Source: Pedomonas sp051304405
GTDB taxonomy: Bacteria; Pseudomonadota; Alphaproteobacteria; Sphingomonadales; Sphingomonadaceae
DNA length: 64,000 bases
Reading direction: 5' to 3'
Assembly: GCF_051304405.1 (NCBI RefSeq)
Contig: NZ_JBPPGG010000007.1
Span: 1-64,000 of the forward strand
Both the position numbers and the translations under genes were made by a program. The notes beneath the pieces are model-generated. The model was not told the DNA's origin, did not search any database, and worked only from the letters and a program-made list of their open reading frames with translations. Below, piece after piece: positions 33,582 to 42,619 of the stretch. Numbering within the stretch: position 1 is the stretch's first letter; each line of letters opens with the position of its first letter.

Positions 33582-34364
33582 TCAGCGGCCCTGCCATCGG
33601 GGAGCGCGCTTTTCCACGAAAGCCCGTGGCCCTTCCTTGAAGTCTTCGGTCTGCAGGAGGCGTTCGAGAATCCTGCGCATTTCCGCCATGGAGTGCTCCT
33701 CGTGGCGGTCATGGCTGGCGCGGGCGGCCTTGAGGCTTTCCCGCACGGACAGCGGAGCATTGCCGCAGATGCGGCGGGCGTAGTCCAGCGCCGTCTCCAG
33801 CACCTTGTCCTGCGGCACGACCGCATTGACCAGGCCCAGCGCGTAGGCGCGCTCGGCGGTGATCGGCTCGCCCAGCGCGATCATTTCGAGCGCAATTGCC
33901 CGCGGGATCTGGCGCGGCAGGCGGTAGACGCCGCCCGCGCCCGCGAACAGGCCGCGCTTCACCTCCGGCAGGCCGAGCACGGTGCTGTCGGCCACTACCC
34001 GGAGGTCGCAGGCCAGCATGAATTCGAGGCCGCCGCCCAGTGCGCTGCCGTGCACGGCGACGATCCACGGCTTGTCGCGCTTCGATTCCACGATGCCGCC
34101 GAAGCCGCCGTCGGGCGTGCTGAGTTCATGGCCCCGGCCGGCGGAAACCTCGGCGAGATCCGCGCCCGCGCAGAAGGTGGGGCCGCCGGAGGAGGTCAGC
34201 ACCACCACCCAGATGGTGGGGTCTGCCTCGCTTTCCTTGACGATGCGGTCGAGCGCCCGCGCCATGGCGCCGTTGACGGCGTGGCGCTTCTCCGGCCGGT
34301 TGAGCGTCACCACGAGAATGTGTTCATCCACGCGCTCGGTCAGGACAACGTCGGTTTCAGACAT
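33582..34364 (-). CDS. Enoyl-CoA hydratase/isomerase (crotonase family) (1)
   Basis: A 260-residue crotonase. The oxyanion-hole motifs are CAGADLAEVS (about 65-74) and HGSALGGGLEF (about 104-114), and LPEVKRGLFAGAGG carries one Glu where hydratases have catalytic residues. It is the last gene of a four-gene minus-strand operon (39184-33582). The single visible candidate acid allows either hydratase, isomerase or C-C hydrolase activity. In context it could resemble EchA-type enzymes of ring cleavage. Confidence 0.93.
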   Translation of the reverse strand: MSETDVVLTERVDEHILVVTLNRPEKRHAVNGAMARALDRIVKESEADPTIWVVVLTSSGGPTFCAGADLAEVSAGRGHELSTPDGGFGGIVESKRDKPWIVAVHGSALGGGLEFMLACDLRVVADSTVLGLPEVKRGLFAGAGGVYRLPRQIPRAIALEMIALGEPITAERAYALGLVNAVVPQDKVLETALDYARRICGNAPLSVRESLKAARASHDRHEEHSMAEMRRILERLLQTEDFKEGPRAFVEKRAPRWQGR

Positions 34365-34389
34365 GATGTGCTCCAGATGTGTGTGAGGC

Positions 34390-35901
34390 TCATGCGTGCC
34401 AGATGTTCATCTCGCCCGAGCGCGTCACGGTGCCGGGCGTGCCGATGGGGTCGCCCTGCTTGCAGGTGAGCAGGTCGAGCATGTGCTGGTCTTCCTTCGG
34501 CACATGGGCGACGAACCGCTTGCCCTCGGGCGTGCGGCCGATGACGGTCGCGAAGCGGGGCGCGCCGTCGCGGCTGTAGGGAATGGTGTAGGTTTCGAGC
34601 GTCCCGGGCCCCTCGTAGAATTCCAGCAGCTCGGGCGTCTGGCCGCGGCGGCTGTCCGCAATGCCCTGCACGCTGTAGTCCTGCGGGAAGACGGCATGGT
34701 CCAGCGGGCGGCCGGACAGAACGATGGAGTGGCTGTGGGTGGCGTAGCCGCCGTTGGCAACCACCAGCCCCGTTGATTTGTCGGCGCGGAGCTTGCGCGC
34801 CATCTGCGCCACCGCATGGGTCATGCAGTTGCCGACCGGCGCGCCGCCGAAGGTGAGGCCGCCGTAGACCGTGGCCGGGCGCTCGGCGGGCCAGCCGAGA
34901 ACCCGGCGCGCCATTTTCGGCACGCACGGGAAGCAGGAGTACAGCTCGACGTGCTGGATGTCGGCAACATCCAGGCCGTTGCGGCCGAGCGCTTCCGTGA
35001 CGGTCGCCTCCAGCGACACCGAGCGGGTGTAGGTGTCGCGCAGGAGGAAGTCGTCGGATTCGTGGGCGGCGGCGCCGAGGCCGATGTGGACGATTTTATC
35101 CTCGGCCACGCCCAGCGCGCGGGCCGTGGCCAGGCTGGTGACGAGAAGCGCCGCGCCCATGTTGACGCCGGCATTGGCCACCATCAGCTTGGTGTAGGGG
35201 AAGCTGAGGAGCCGGTTGTCGTCCGTCACCGTGCGGATGTCCTCGGGCGGGACGGCCCTCTGCAGCCAGGCATGGGGATTGTTGGCCGCCACCTGCGAGA
35301 AGCCGGACCAGATCAGGGCCGTCTCGGCCTGCGCCTCGTCGAGGCTCTGGCCCCAGGCGGAGCGGGTGGCGTTCTCGTAGAGCGGATAGACGTCGATCGG
35401 CGTCACAAGGCCGTAGCGGCGCGCAAGCGGCGTGGCGAGCGCCTCGGCGGTTGCCGCCACCGAGTTGAACGGCGGCTGGCGTCCTGCGGCCAGTTCGGCC
35501 TGGGCGCGCTTGCCGGCGGTACGCAGCGCCTCGCCGCCGGCGATGGCGGCGATGCGGATCTCGCCGCGCCCGATCAGGTTGGCGGCGTCGTTGAGCAGCT
35601 GGATCGGGCCGTCGCCGCTGGCTTCCCTGGTCTTGACGCGCACGGCCGGCGTTTTCGGCAGGAGCGCGGCCAGCCTCTCCTGGGGGTCGGCCATGGGGAA
35701 GCTGATCTGGTCCTCAACGCCCAGCCAGTCGAGCCTGTCCAGAAGCCGGACACCGGCATCCTGCTCTGCGGCCTCCAGCGAGGCCAGCATGAGCTGGAGG
35801 GAATCCAGGGCCTCGTAAGGATCGTTCGTGCGGTCGCAGAGTTCGCCGACGCCGATCAGAACGGGCGTCCGCTCAGGGGAGGTGGCGGCAGCTGCCATCA
35901 T
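34390..35901 (-). CDS. Thiolase-like protein, TLP1 type
   Basis: A 503-residue thiolase-superfamily protein annotated in many genomes as acetyl-CoA acetyltransferase, with the extra C-terminal domain of thiolase-like protein type 1 (about 410-503). VANAGVNMGAALLVTS stands where degradative thiolases have the nucleophilic Cys, and NGGYATHSH replaces the usual GHP motif, so classical thiolysis is doubtful. Tandem ATG codons follow AAGGAGAATGC; the first, 35901, is used. It overlaps the stop of the NMO-like gene by 4 nt, showing tight coupling. Confidence 0.88.
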   Translation of the reverse strand: MMAAAATSPERTPVLIGVGELCDRTNDPYEALDSLQLMLASLEAAEQDAGVRLLDRLDWLGVEDQISFPMADPQERLAALLPKTPAVRVKTREASGDGPIQLLNDAANLIGRGEIRIAAIAGGEALRTAGKRAQAELAAGRQPPFNSVAATAEALATPLARRYGLVTPIDVYPLYENATRSAWGQSLDEAQAETALIWSGFSQVAANNPHAWLQRAVPPEDIRTVTDDNRLLSFPYTKLMVANAGVNMGAALLVTSLATARALGVAEDKIVHIGLGAAAHESDDFLLRDTYTRSVSLEATVTEALGRNGLDVADIQHVELYSCFPCVPKMARRVLGWPAERPATVYGGLTFGGAPVGNCMTHAVAQMARKLRADKSTGLVVANGGYATHSHSIVLSGRPLDHAVFPQDYSVQGIADSRRGQTPELLEFYEGPGTLETYTIPYSRDGAPRFATVIGRTPEGKRFVAHVPKEDQHMLDLLTCKQGDPIGTPGTVTRSGEMNIWHA

Positions 35902-37052
35902 GCATTCTCCTTGTCGTCGCCGATGAAGGCCTGAAGGTCGGCGTAGGCCTCGGTGAAGCCGGTGAGAAAATCCTGCACCACCTGGCGCGCGCTGCGGATC
36001 TCGTGCACCAGGCCGATGCCCTGGCCGACAAAATAGCTGTTGAGCGCCTGTGCGCCGGGATGGCCGCTCTCCGCCGCCTTCTCGATGCGCTCGAAGGCGG
36101 GCAGGCTGATCAGGTGCTGGAACGGCATGGGCAGGGGCCGGGGGCTGCCCGGGCTGTCCCAGGCCTCGGTCCAGGCGGATTTGAGCTGGCGGCAGTATTT
36201 CCCGGTGCGGCTGCGAGAGCGCACCGTGTCGCGGGAGGAGGCCGCCAGCAGCTTCTCGCGCAGGGCCTGGCCGCATTCGGATTCGGTGGTGGGAAGCCAC
36301 ACCGAGCCGGTCCAGGCGCCATCCGCGCCCAGCGCCATGACGGCGGCCATCTGCCGGCCGGTCATGATACCGCCGGCCGCCAGCACATAGGCGGAGCGGT
36401 CCGGCCCGAGGGCGTCCAGAATTTCCGGCACCAGCACGAGGGTGGAGACCTCCCCGCAGTGGCCGCCCGCCTCGGTGCCCTGCGCGACGAGAATGTCGAC
36501 GCCGGCGGCGGCCTGCTTCAGGGCATGTTCGCGCGCGCCGACCAGCGCCGCGACGGCAACGCCGTGCTGGCGCGCCCGGTCGATCATCGCCCGGGGCGGC
36601 ACGCCCAGCGCATTGGCGATCAGTTTGATAGGGTGACGGAAGGCCACGTCCAGCGACCGCTCCACCACATCAGGGAGAACGGTGATCTGGTCGCCCAGCC
36701 GGCCGCGATCCTCGGGGCCGAACCCGTCGGTCGGCACACCGTGTTGCGTCAGGAGATTCCGCGCGAAATTCCAGTGCTTCTCCGGGATCTGCCGGGCGAG
36801 CTCCGTGGCGGAGACATTGCTGGCCTCAACGTCCAGATTTTCGGGCAGGATGATATCGACCCCATAGGGGTGGCCCTCCACGTGGGCGTCGATCCAGGCA
36901 AGCTCCTCCTCCAGCTGCTCGGGCGTGTGGCTTCCCGCGCCGAACACGCCCATACCGCCTGCCTTGCTGACCGCCACCACCACGTCGCGGCAATGGCTGA
37001 AGGCAAAGAGGGGAAACTGGATGCCCAGCCGTTCGCAGAGCCCGGTCTTCAT
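35898..37052 (-). CDS. Nitronate monooxygenase-family flavoprotein
   Basis: A 384-residue FMN TIM-barrel protein of the nitronate monooxygenase/2-nitropropane dioxygenase family. FMN-phosphate and active-site elements are in AQGTEAGGHCGE and AAGGIMTGRQMAAVMALGADG. The family also includes IpdC, a dehydrogenase acting on a steroid ring-C/D acyl-CoA in actinobacteria. As it sits between CoA-ester genes, a CoA-thioester dehydrogenase role is more likely than nitroalkane oxidation. ATG 37052 overlaps the preceding stop by 4 nt and is preferred over ATG 37064. Confidence 0.9.
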   Translation of the reverse strand: MKTGLCERLGIQFPLFAFSHCRDVVVAVSKAGGMGVFGAGSHTPEQLEEELAWIDAHVEGHPYGVDIILPENLDVEASNVSATELARQIPEKHWNFARNLLTQHGVPTDGFGPEDRGRLGDQITVLPDVVERSLDVAFRHPIKLIANALGVPPRAMIDRARQHGVAVAALVGAREHALKQAAAGVDILVAQGTEAGGHCGEVSTLVLVPEILDALGPDRSAYVLAAGGIMTGRQMAAVMALGADGAWTGSVWLPTTESECGQALREKLLAASSRDTVRSRSRTGKYCRQLKSAWTEAWDSPGSPRPLPMPFQHLISLPAFERIEKAAESGHPGAQALNSYFVGQGIGLVHEIRSARQVVQDFLTGFTEAYADLQAFIGDDKENA

Positions 37053-39184
37053 GCCACGCTCCATGTCTTCTCTTCAGGTGCGGAGGCCTCGTCCCAGAGA
37101 ACGAGCGCGTCCAGTGCCTCGACGGAATTCCCACGCGCCAGCACGGGGTTGACTTCGAGCGAGACCAGTTCCGGGCCCAGGGCCAGCGCCGCATCGCCGA
37201 TGCGGACGATCGTCTCGGCCAGGGCGTCGCGGTCCACGGCAGGGGCGCCGCGATAACCGTCGAGCAGGCGGCGGCCCTTGAGCTCGTCCAGCATGTCGAG
37301 CGCGTCCTCCTTCGTGATGGGCAGGAGCCGCAGGCTGGTATCGGCCAGCGCCTCGATCCAGACGCCGCCGAGACCCGCCGCGATCACGGGGCCCCATGCG
37401 GTCCGCGCCGTGCCGACGAAGATCTCGATGCCGCCTTCCCGCATGGGGGCGACGATGCAGCCCTCGATCTTCGCCTCCGGGCAGGCCGCTTTTGCGGCCG
37501 CCATGATTTCGTCAAAGGCAGAGCGCACCGCTTCCGCGCTGTCGAGCCTGAGTTTGACGCCGCCGATGTCGCTCTTGTGGGCGATGTCGGGCGAGGCCAC
37601 CTTGAGGACGACGCGGCCACGCCCCAGCGATTCCCACATGGCGGCCGCCTCGTCGGCGGACGTCGCCAGACGGTGGGGAATGACGCCAACGCCCGCCCCG
37701 GCCAGATAGGCCAGTGCTTCCCGTTCCGAACCGGGACGCGCATCCGCAAGCGCGGGCAGGGGCCGTTCCGCGCTCCGCCGGGCGGCGGACCAGCGCTGCG
37801 CAGCGGCGAGGGCGGCGATTCCGTGGTCGATGCCGCTGATCGCCATGGTGATGCCGCACTTTTCCATCACCTCGCGGGAGAAGGCCCCCTGCGGCCGCAT
37901 CGCCTGGCTGATGAGCAGACCCGGGCGCCGGCCGCCTGCCAGCCCCTTGCCGACGCTTGTCATCAGTTCGGGGACGTAGGTGTCGGCCTCGTCGCTGGGC
38001 AGATCCTGGATGCAGGCGACCAGTTCCACGGCGGGGTCGTCGGCCAGGGCCTTCAGCATTTTCTCGAACAGCTCGGGCTCGCGCACGGCGGCGCCCGTCA
38101 CGTCCAGCGGATTGTTGACGCTGCCGAACTCGGGCAGCAGGTCCTGAAGCCGGGCCTTTGTTTCGGGCGCGAGTTCGGGAAGATTGAGGCCGACCGCTTC
38201 CGCCCGGTCCGCGATGATCTCGCAGGCGCCGCCGGAGATGGAGGCGATGGCGACACCGCCGTTGATCCGGCCCGTCGCGGCGAGGAGCCCGGCGGTGGTG
38301 GCCAGAGCCTCGATCGAGTCCACCCGGATGATGTTGTGCTGTTTGCAGATGGTGTCGAACACCCGGTCGTCGCCGGTGACGGAGCCGGTGTGCGCCTGGG
38401 CGAGTTTTGTGGCAAGGGAGCTGCGCCCCACCTTCAGCGCCACCACCGGCTTGTCGTTTTCCTGTGCCAGTTTCACCGCCCTGAGGAAGGCGGCGGTGTT
38501 GCGGATGCCTTCGATGAAGAGGGCAATGGCGCGGGTGTCCGGGTCGGTCGCCAGATGGGCGATAACGTCGTGCACCGCGATATCCGCCTCGTTTCCGGTG
38601 GCGACCACCGTGCTCAAGCCGATGCCCTGCTGGCGGGCGAAGCGGGAAATCACATGGGCGGTTGCGCCGCTCTGGGAGATGACGGCGATGCCGCCGCCCG
38701 GGCGCACCCGCTCGTCGACCGGGAAGCCGGCCAGCGCCACCCGCGCGGGATAATTGATGTAGCCAAGCCCGTTGGGGCCCAGCAGGTTCATGCCGAACCG
38801 GCGGACGATGGCAGCGATTTCATTCTGCCGGGCAACGCCTTCCGCGCCCGCCTCCGCATAGCCGGAGGTGAGCAGGATCACGTTGCGGATGCCGGCATTG
38901 CCCACGTCCTCCAGCGCCTCGGGTGTCGCCGCCTGCGGCACGAACACGTAGGCAAGGTCGGGGGCTTCGGGAAGCTGGGTGCAGCTGGTGTAGCCCTGGA
39001 GGCCGTGCGCCTCGGTGCCGCGCTGGTTGACGATATGAATCCGGCCCTCGAAGCCGATGGTGCGCAGATTTCCGAAAATCAGGTGAGACCAGGCGGAGCG
39101 GTTCGAGCCGCCCACAAGGACGACAGAGCGGGGATGGAAAAAAGCGCTGAGATCACGCCATTCATGGAAGGACGAGGCAGACAC
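37049..39184 (-). CDS. ADP-forming acyl-CoA synthetase (acetate-CoA ligase family)
   Basis: A 711-residue fused NDP-forming acyl-CoA synthetase. Domains in order are CoA-binding (about 12-140), succinyl-CoA-ligase-like (about 160-300, phosphorylatable His265 in AHTGSVTG) and C-terminal ATP-grasp (about 490-700, with HKSDIGGVKLRL). It makes or uses acyl-CoA with ATP/ADP. GTG 39184, preceded by AGGAGAAAACAGCCA, is chosen over GTG 39205, whose ribosome site would be weaker. It leads the operon continuing with NMO-like, thiolase-like and hydratase genes, all overlapping or nearly so. Confidence 0.92.
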   Translation of the reverse strand: MSASSFHEWRDLSAFFHPRSVVLVGGSNRSAWSHLIFGNLRTIGFEGRIHIVNQRGTEAHGLQGYTSCTQLPEAPDLAYVFVPQAATPEALEDVGNAGIRNVILLTSGYAEAGAEGVARQNEIAAIVRRFGMNLLGPNGLGYINYPARVALAGFPVDERVRPGGGIAVISQSGATAHVISRFARQQGIGLSTVVATGNEADIAVHDVIAHLATDPDTRAIALFIEGIRNTAAFLRAVKLAQENDKPVVALKVGRSSLATKLAQAHTGSVTGDDRVFDTICKQHNIIRVDSIEALATTAGLLAATGRINGGVAIASISGGACEIIADRAEAVGLNLPELAPETKARLQDLLPEFGSVNNPLDVTGAAVREPELFEKMLKALADDPAVELVACIQDLPSDEADTYVPELMTSVGKGLAGGRRPGLLISQAMRPQGAFSREVMEKCGITMAISGIDHGIAALAAAQRWSAARRSAERPLPALADARPGSEREALAYLAGAGVGVIPHRLATSADEAAAMWESLGRGRVVLKVASPDIAHKSDIGGVKLRLDSAEAVRSAFDEIMAAAKAACPEAKIEGCIVAPMREGGIEIFVGTARTAWGPVIAAGLGGVWIEALADTSLRLLPITKEDALDMLDELKGRRLLDGYRGAPAVDRDALAETIVRIGDAALALGPELVSLEVNPVLARGNSVEALDALVLWDEASAPEEKTWSVA

Positions 39185-39287
39185 TGGCTGTTTTCTCCTG
39201 ACCACCAGAGGGGCAGTGCCGGGAGAGAAGGCGCCGATAATTTCGGCGGATTCTGCCGCTTCTCTCCCGAAAGCCAGTGAAGCTTAA

Positions 39288-40268
39288 TCAGGCCATGGGC
39301 TGACTTCTAATATCAATCCGCTGCTCTTTTGAGAGGAAATGATTGTAGTCCCGCGATGGCTGCCCTGACTCCTGGATCATGGCCTTCGCGCACTTCCACA
39401 GCGCGGCCACGTGCGGGCGGTTGTCGCCTTGCCGGCGCGCCAGCAGAAGCTCGAAGCGGATGGAGGGATCATCGACCGGGCGGAGCACAAGGCCGTCGAG
39501 GCGGGCCAGCGAATCCCGGAACCATTCCGTCACCAGAACAGGCTGGTTGTGGCGGACGGCGTGGTGGCGCACGCCCATGGCGCTTGCCTCCGGGCAGAAG
39601 GAAACGGAAATTCCCTTGCTCGCGAGAATTTCCGCGATGAGGTCGTAAACGGCCGGATTGAATTTTCGCCGGAAGTTGCCGATCGTCTCGCCCGCAAGCG
39701 CTTCCAGCGGAATGCGCGGCAGGTTGGCGAGCCGGTGTTGGGCGGGCATGAGCAGCGCCAGTTCCGTGGTGCCGATGACCAGCGTGTCCATGTCCGGCAA
39801 CTGCATGGGGCCGAGGAGAAAGGCGGCGTCCAGTTCCTGGCTGCGCAGTTTTTCGAGCAGGGTGCTGGAATATCCGTTGAGGATGTCGATTTCGAGATCC
39901 GGGTGCTTCTGCATCAGGGAGTCGATCAGGTCATGGCGTTCCGTCACGTCGACGCTGAATTCCGGCGCGCCGATCATCAGCTGCTGGTTGAAGCCGTTCC
40001 TGATCATGCTGGCGCATTTTGCGAATTTCTGGTGCGCTTCCAGAAATTCGTAGGCGACGGGCAGCAGCGTCCTGGCCTTGGGCGAGAGTTCGACCACCTG
40101 CTTGCGGCCACGCTTGAAGAGAAGAAATCCGACGCTGTCCTCCAGCTTCCGGATCTGTACGGAAAGCCAGGGCTGGGCGATATTCAGTTGTTCGGCTGCC
40201 TTCGTGAAAGAACCATGTTCTGCCACAGCGACGAACATGCGGACGTGTTTGACGTCGATCCAATGCAT
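39288..40268 (-). CDS. LysR-family transcriptional regulator
   Basis: A 326-residue LysR regulator with the N-terminal winged HTH at about 4-62 (FVAVAEHGSFTKAAEQLNIA, then LSVQIRKLEDSVGFLLFKR) and a periplasmic-binding-like effector domain after residue 90. It is transcribed in the same direction as its flanking genes, 103 nt upstream of the ADP-forming synthetase operon, which it probably controls. LysR proteins often respond to a pathway intermediate. The N-terminus MHWIDVKHVRMF is typical, so the start is secure. Confidence 0.93.
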   Translation of the reverse strand: MHWIDVKHVRMFVAVAEHGSFTKAAEQLNIAQPWLSVQIRKLEDSVGFLLFKRGRKQVVELSPKARTLLPVAYEFLEAHQKFAKCASMIRNGFNQQLMIGAPEFSVDVTERHDLIDSLMQKHPDLEIDILNGYSSTLLEKLRSQELDAAFLLGPMQLPDMDTLVIGTTELALLMPAQHRLANLPRIPLEALAGETIGNFRRKFNPAVYDLIAEILASKGISVSFCPEASAMGVRHHAVRHNQPVLVTEWFRDSLARLDGLVLRPVDDPSIRFELLLARRQGDNRPHVAALWKCAKAMIQESGQPSRDYNHFLSKEQRIDIRSQPMA

Positions 40269-40373
40269 AAGTCCTCCCCTGACCCACCGATTGTTTGTTT
40301 GGTGTGATCAGGGGAAGAGTAGACCTGTGAAAAAAGCGTCAGAGCTATAACAAATGTCAGTAGACAGGTTCAT

Positions 40374-42581
40374 TCATCGCGGCAGCCGCAGCCCCCGTTG
40401 CGCGATGAGACTGCGCTGGATCTCGTTGGTTCCGCCGCCGATGACCATCATGATCGACCGGCGCAGCAATTCCTCGATACGCCCGCCGAGCGGCGGATTG
40501 CCCGGGCCCTCGCTGAGCAGGGCGGCAGGGCCGAGAATGTCGACGGCCGCTTCGGTGAGGCGCTCGCCGAGTTCGCTGGAGAATACCTTGCTCATGGCGG
40601 CCTCGACAAGAGGGGCCTCGTCGCTGTCGGACATCCGGATGGAGCGCAGCGCGAGCAGTCGTGCCGCATGCACCTCGGCGGCAAGCTGAGCGATGCGGTC
40701 CCGCACCACCGGGTCGGCCCCCCTGGGGGTGTCGCGCAGGTGGGCGATCAGGGCCTCGAACAGCCGCTCCAGCTGCGTGGCGTAGGCGCCCATGATGATG
40801 CGCTCCGAGGCGAGCGCGCGGGCGAGGATGGGCCAGCCGCCATTTTCGGGGCCGAGCCGGGCGGTTGCGGGCACCACCACATTGTCGAAGAAGACGTTGC
40901 AGAACGGGTGCCCGTAGAACGCCATGCTGGGGCGCACTTCGATGCCCGGCGTATCCATGGAAATGAGGAACAGGCTGATGCCGGCGTGGCGTTTGGCCGG
41001 GTCCGGGTCGGTGCGGGCCGCGAGGATCATGTGCGAGGCGCGGTGGCCGTCGCTTGTCCAGATTTTCTGCCCGTTGATGACGTAACTCTCGCCCTGCCGC
41101 ACGGCGCGGGTGCGCAGGCTGGCGAGGTCCGATCCCGCCTCGGGCTCGCTGTAGCCGAGACAGAACGAAATGCTGCCGTCGCTGATTCCGGGCAGCAGTT
41201 CCGCCTTCAACTCCGGCGAGCCGAATTCGATCAGCTCCGGCCCCACGATCCGGCACGAAACGATGGTCGAAAGGTCGGGCGCGCCGGCGCGCTGCATTTC
41301 CTCGACGAAAACCAGCTGCTCCATGGCGCTGCGGTCCTGCCCATCCGCATGGCGCGGCCAGTTGAGGCGGGTCCAGCCATCCCGGCCCATGCGCCGGGCG
41401 AAGTCAATGTTCCAGATCCTGTCGCTGAAGGGGCGCTGGCGGTTGGCGGCGCGGTCGGCTTCCGTCCAGTTGCGGTCGAGCCAGTCCCGCACCGCCAGCC
41501 GGAACCGGCGGATATCCTCGGACTCGGGGCGCTCCTCCGTGGGGGCTTCGTCCAGCAGCAGCGCGGCCAGTTCCCGCCGGATCGACAGGGTCGCGCCCGG
41601 CCCCATGACATCCTGATGGATGAGGCGGAACAGATGCGGCGCTTCGTGTTCCTCGGCGTACCCTATGGCGCCCAGCATGTGCTGGGTCTCGAGCGCCACC
41701 TGCCGCAGGGTTGGCACCACGAAGGCGGTGGCAAGCGTGGTCAGGCGCGCGCTGCTGGAATGTCCGCGGACCAGAGCGTCGACGGCCTCGTCGATCTGTA
41801 GCCCGCAGGCATCGAGCAGGATGGCGCAGGTGGCGAGCTTGTGCTGCACCGCCTGGAAGCGGCCGATCGGCTGGCCGAACTGGTGGCGGACGCGGGCGTG
41901 TTCCACTGCCAGGTCCACGCCGCGACGCGCGGCCCCCAGCGCCCGCGCGAGACTGCCCAGCTGGTACAGGCGGCGGCCCAGCGCCCAATCCTCCGGCGAG
42001 AGGCTGTGCGCCCGCGCGGGCGCGTTCGTGAAGCGCAGTTCGGTGTGCCCGGGCTGCGCCAGCACGGGCGTCTCGACGATCTCGACAGCACCGGGGTCGA
42101 AGGCGAGACAGACAGATTTCTCTGGTGCGCGCCCGTCCTGGTGGAAGATCAGGATCGCGCCGGCCCGGGATGCCCCTTCGACGAAGGGAATGCGGCCGGA
42201 TGCGTGACCGTTCTGCCACGTAAAGGTGGCCTCGTCCGTGTCTGCTGCCGGACCCGAGAAGGCGAGGGCAAGCGGCTGGTCTGTCGCCACCCAGCCCGGC
42301 GGCAGCAGGGTCGCGGCAATGGCGGCGGCGAGCAGCGGGGCCGGGCACCCGGCCCGCCCCAGTTGGGCGAGGGCATGGAACACGTGGCTCCAGGTCTGCA
42401 ATTCATGCCGGCTCGCCATGTCCGTGAAGCCGGCCTCCACCAGCGCCTGCCAGACGGGGGTCAGGTCCTGCCGTCTGGCGGGGGCCCAGTGGCGCTCCAG
42501 CAGCTGGCGGAGGGAATTTTCCAGCAGGTCGCGTTCCACCGCCGCTTCCGCGGCGGTGGTGTTCGCATGGGGTGCGTGCAT
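40374..42581 (-). CDS. Double-domain acyl-CoA dehydrogenase (FadE34-like fusion)
   Basis: A 735-residue protein of two acyl-CoA dehydrogenase units in one chain. The N-terminal half (1 to about 345) has HARVRHQFGQPIGRFQAVQH but lacks clear catalytic residues. The C-terminal half (about 355-735) is complete, with FCLGYSEPEAGSDLAS and GGGTNEIQRSLIAQRGL. Steroid side-chain dehydrogenases such as mycobacterial FadE34 have this fused alpha-beta layout, so action on a bulky acyl-CoA is likely. GGAGGTACCGTC precedes ATG 42581. It lies 38 nt behind TonB receptor 2, so uptake and degradation may be co-expressed. Confidence 0.93.
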   Translation of the reverse strand: MHAPHANTTAAEAAVERDLLENSLRQLLERHWAPARRQDLTPVWQALVEAGFTDMASRHELQTWSHVFHALAQLGRAGCPAPLLAAAIAATLLPPGWVATDQPLALAFSGPAADTDEATFTWQNGHASGRIPFVEGASRAGAILIFHQDGRAPEKSVCLAFDPGAVEIVETPVLAQPGHTELRFTNAPARAHSLSPEDWALGRRLYQLGSLARALGAARRGVDLAVEHARVRHQFGQPIGRFQAVQHKLATCAILLDACGLQIDEAVDALVRGHSSSARLTTLATAFVVPTLRQVALETQHMLGAIGYAEEHEAPHLFRLIHQDVMGPGATLSIRRELAALLLDEAPTEERPESEDIRRFRLAVRDWLDRNWTEADRAANRQRPFSDRIWNIDFARRMGRDGWTRLNWPRHADGQDRSAMEQLVFVEEMQRAGAPDLSTIVSCRIVGPELIEFGSPELKAELLPGISDGSISFCLGYSEPEAGSDLASLRTRAVRQGESYVINGQKIWTSDGHRASHMILAARTDPDPAKRHAGISLFLISMDTPGIEVRPSMAFYGHPFCNVFFDNVVVPATARLGPENGGWPILARALASERIIMGAYATQLERLFEALIAHLRDTPRGADPVVRDRIAQLAAEVHAARLLALRSIRMSDSDEAPLVEAAMSKVFSSELGERLTEAAVDILGPAALLSEGPGNPPLGGRIEELLRRSIMMVIGGGTNEIQRSLIAQRGLRLPR

Positions 42582-42619
42582 GACGGTACCTCCGGTAGGA
42601 CTGTTTCGCTCGTCTCGGC

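Noticed and set aside
35902..36300. An in-frame extension of the TLP1-type thiolase to 636 residues
   Set aside because: It overlaps the nitronate-monooxygenase-like gene in another frame, and tandem ATG codons at 35901 follow AAGGAG.
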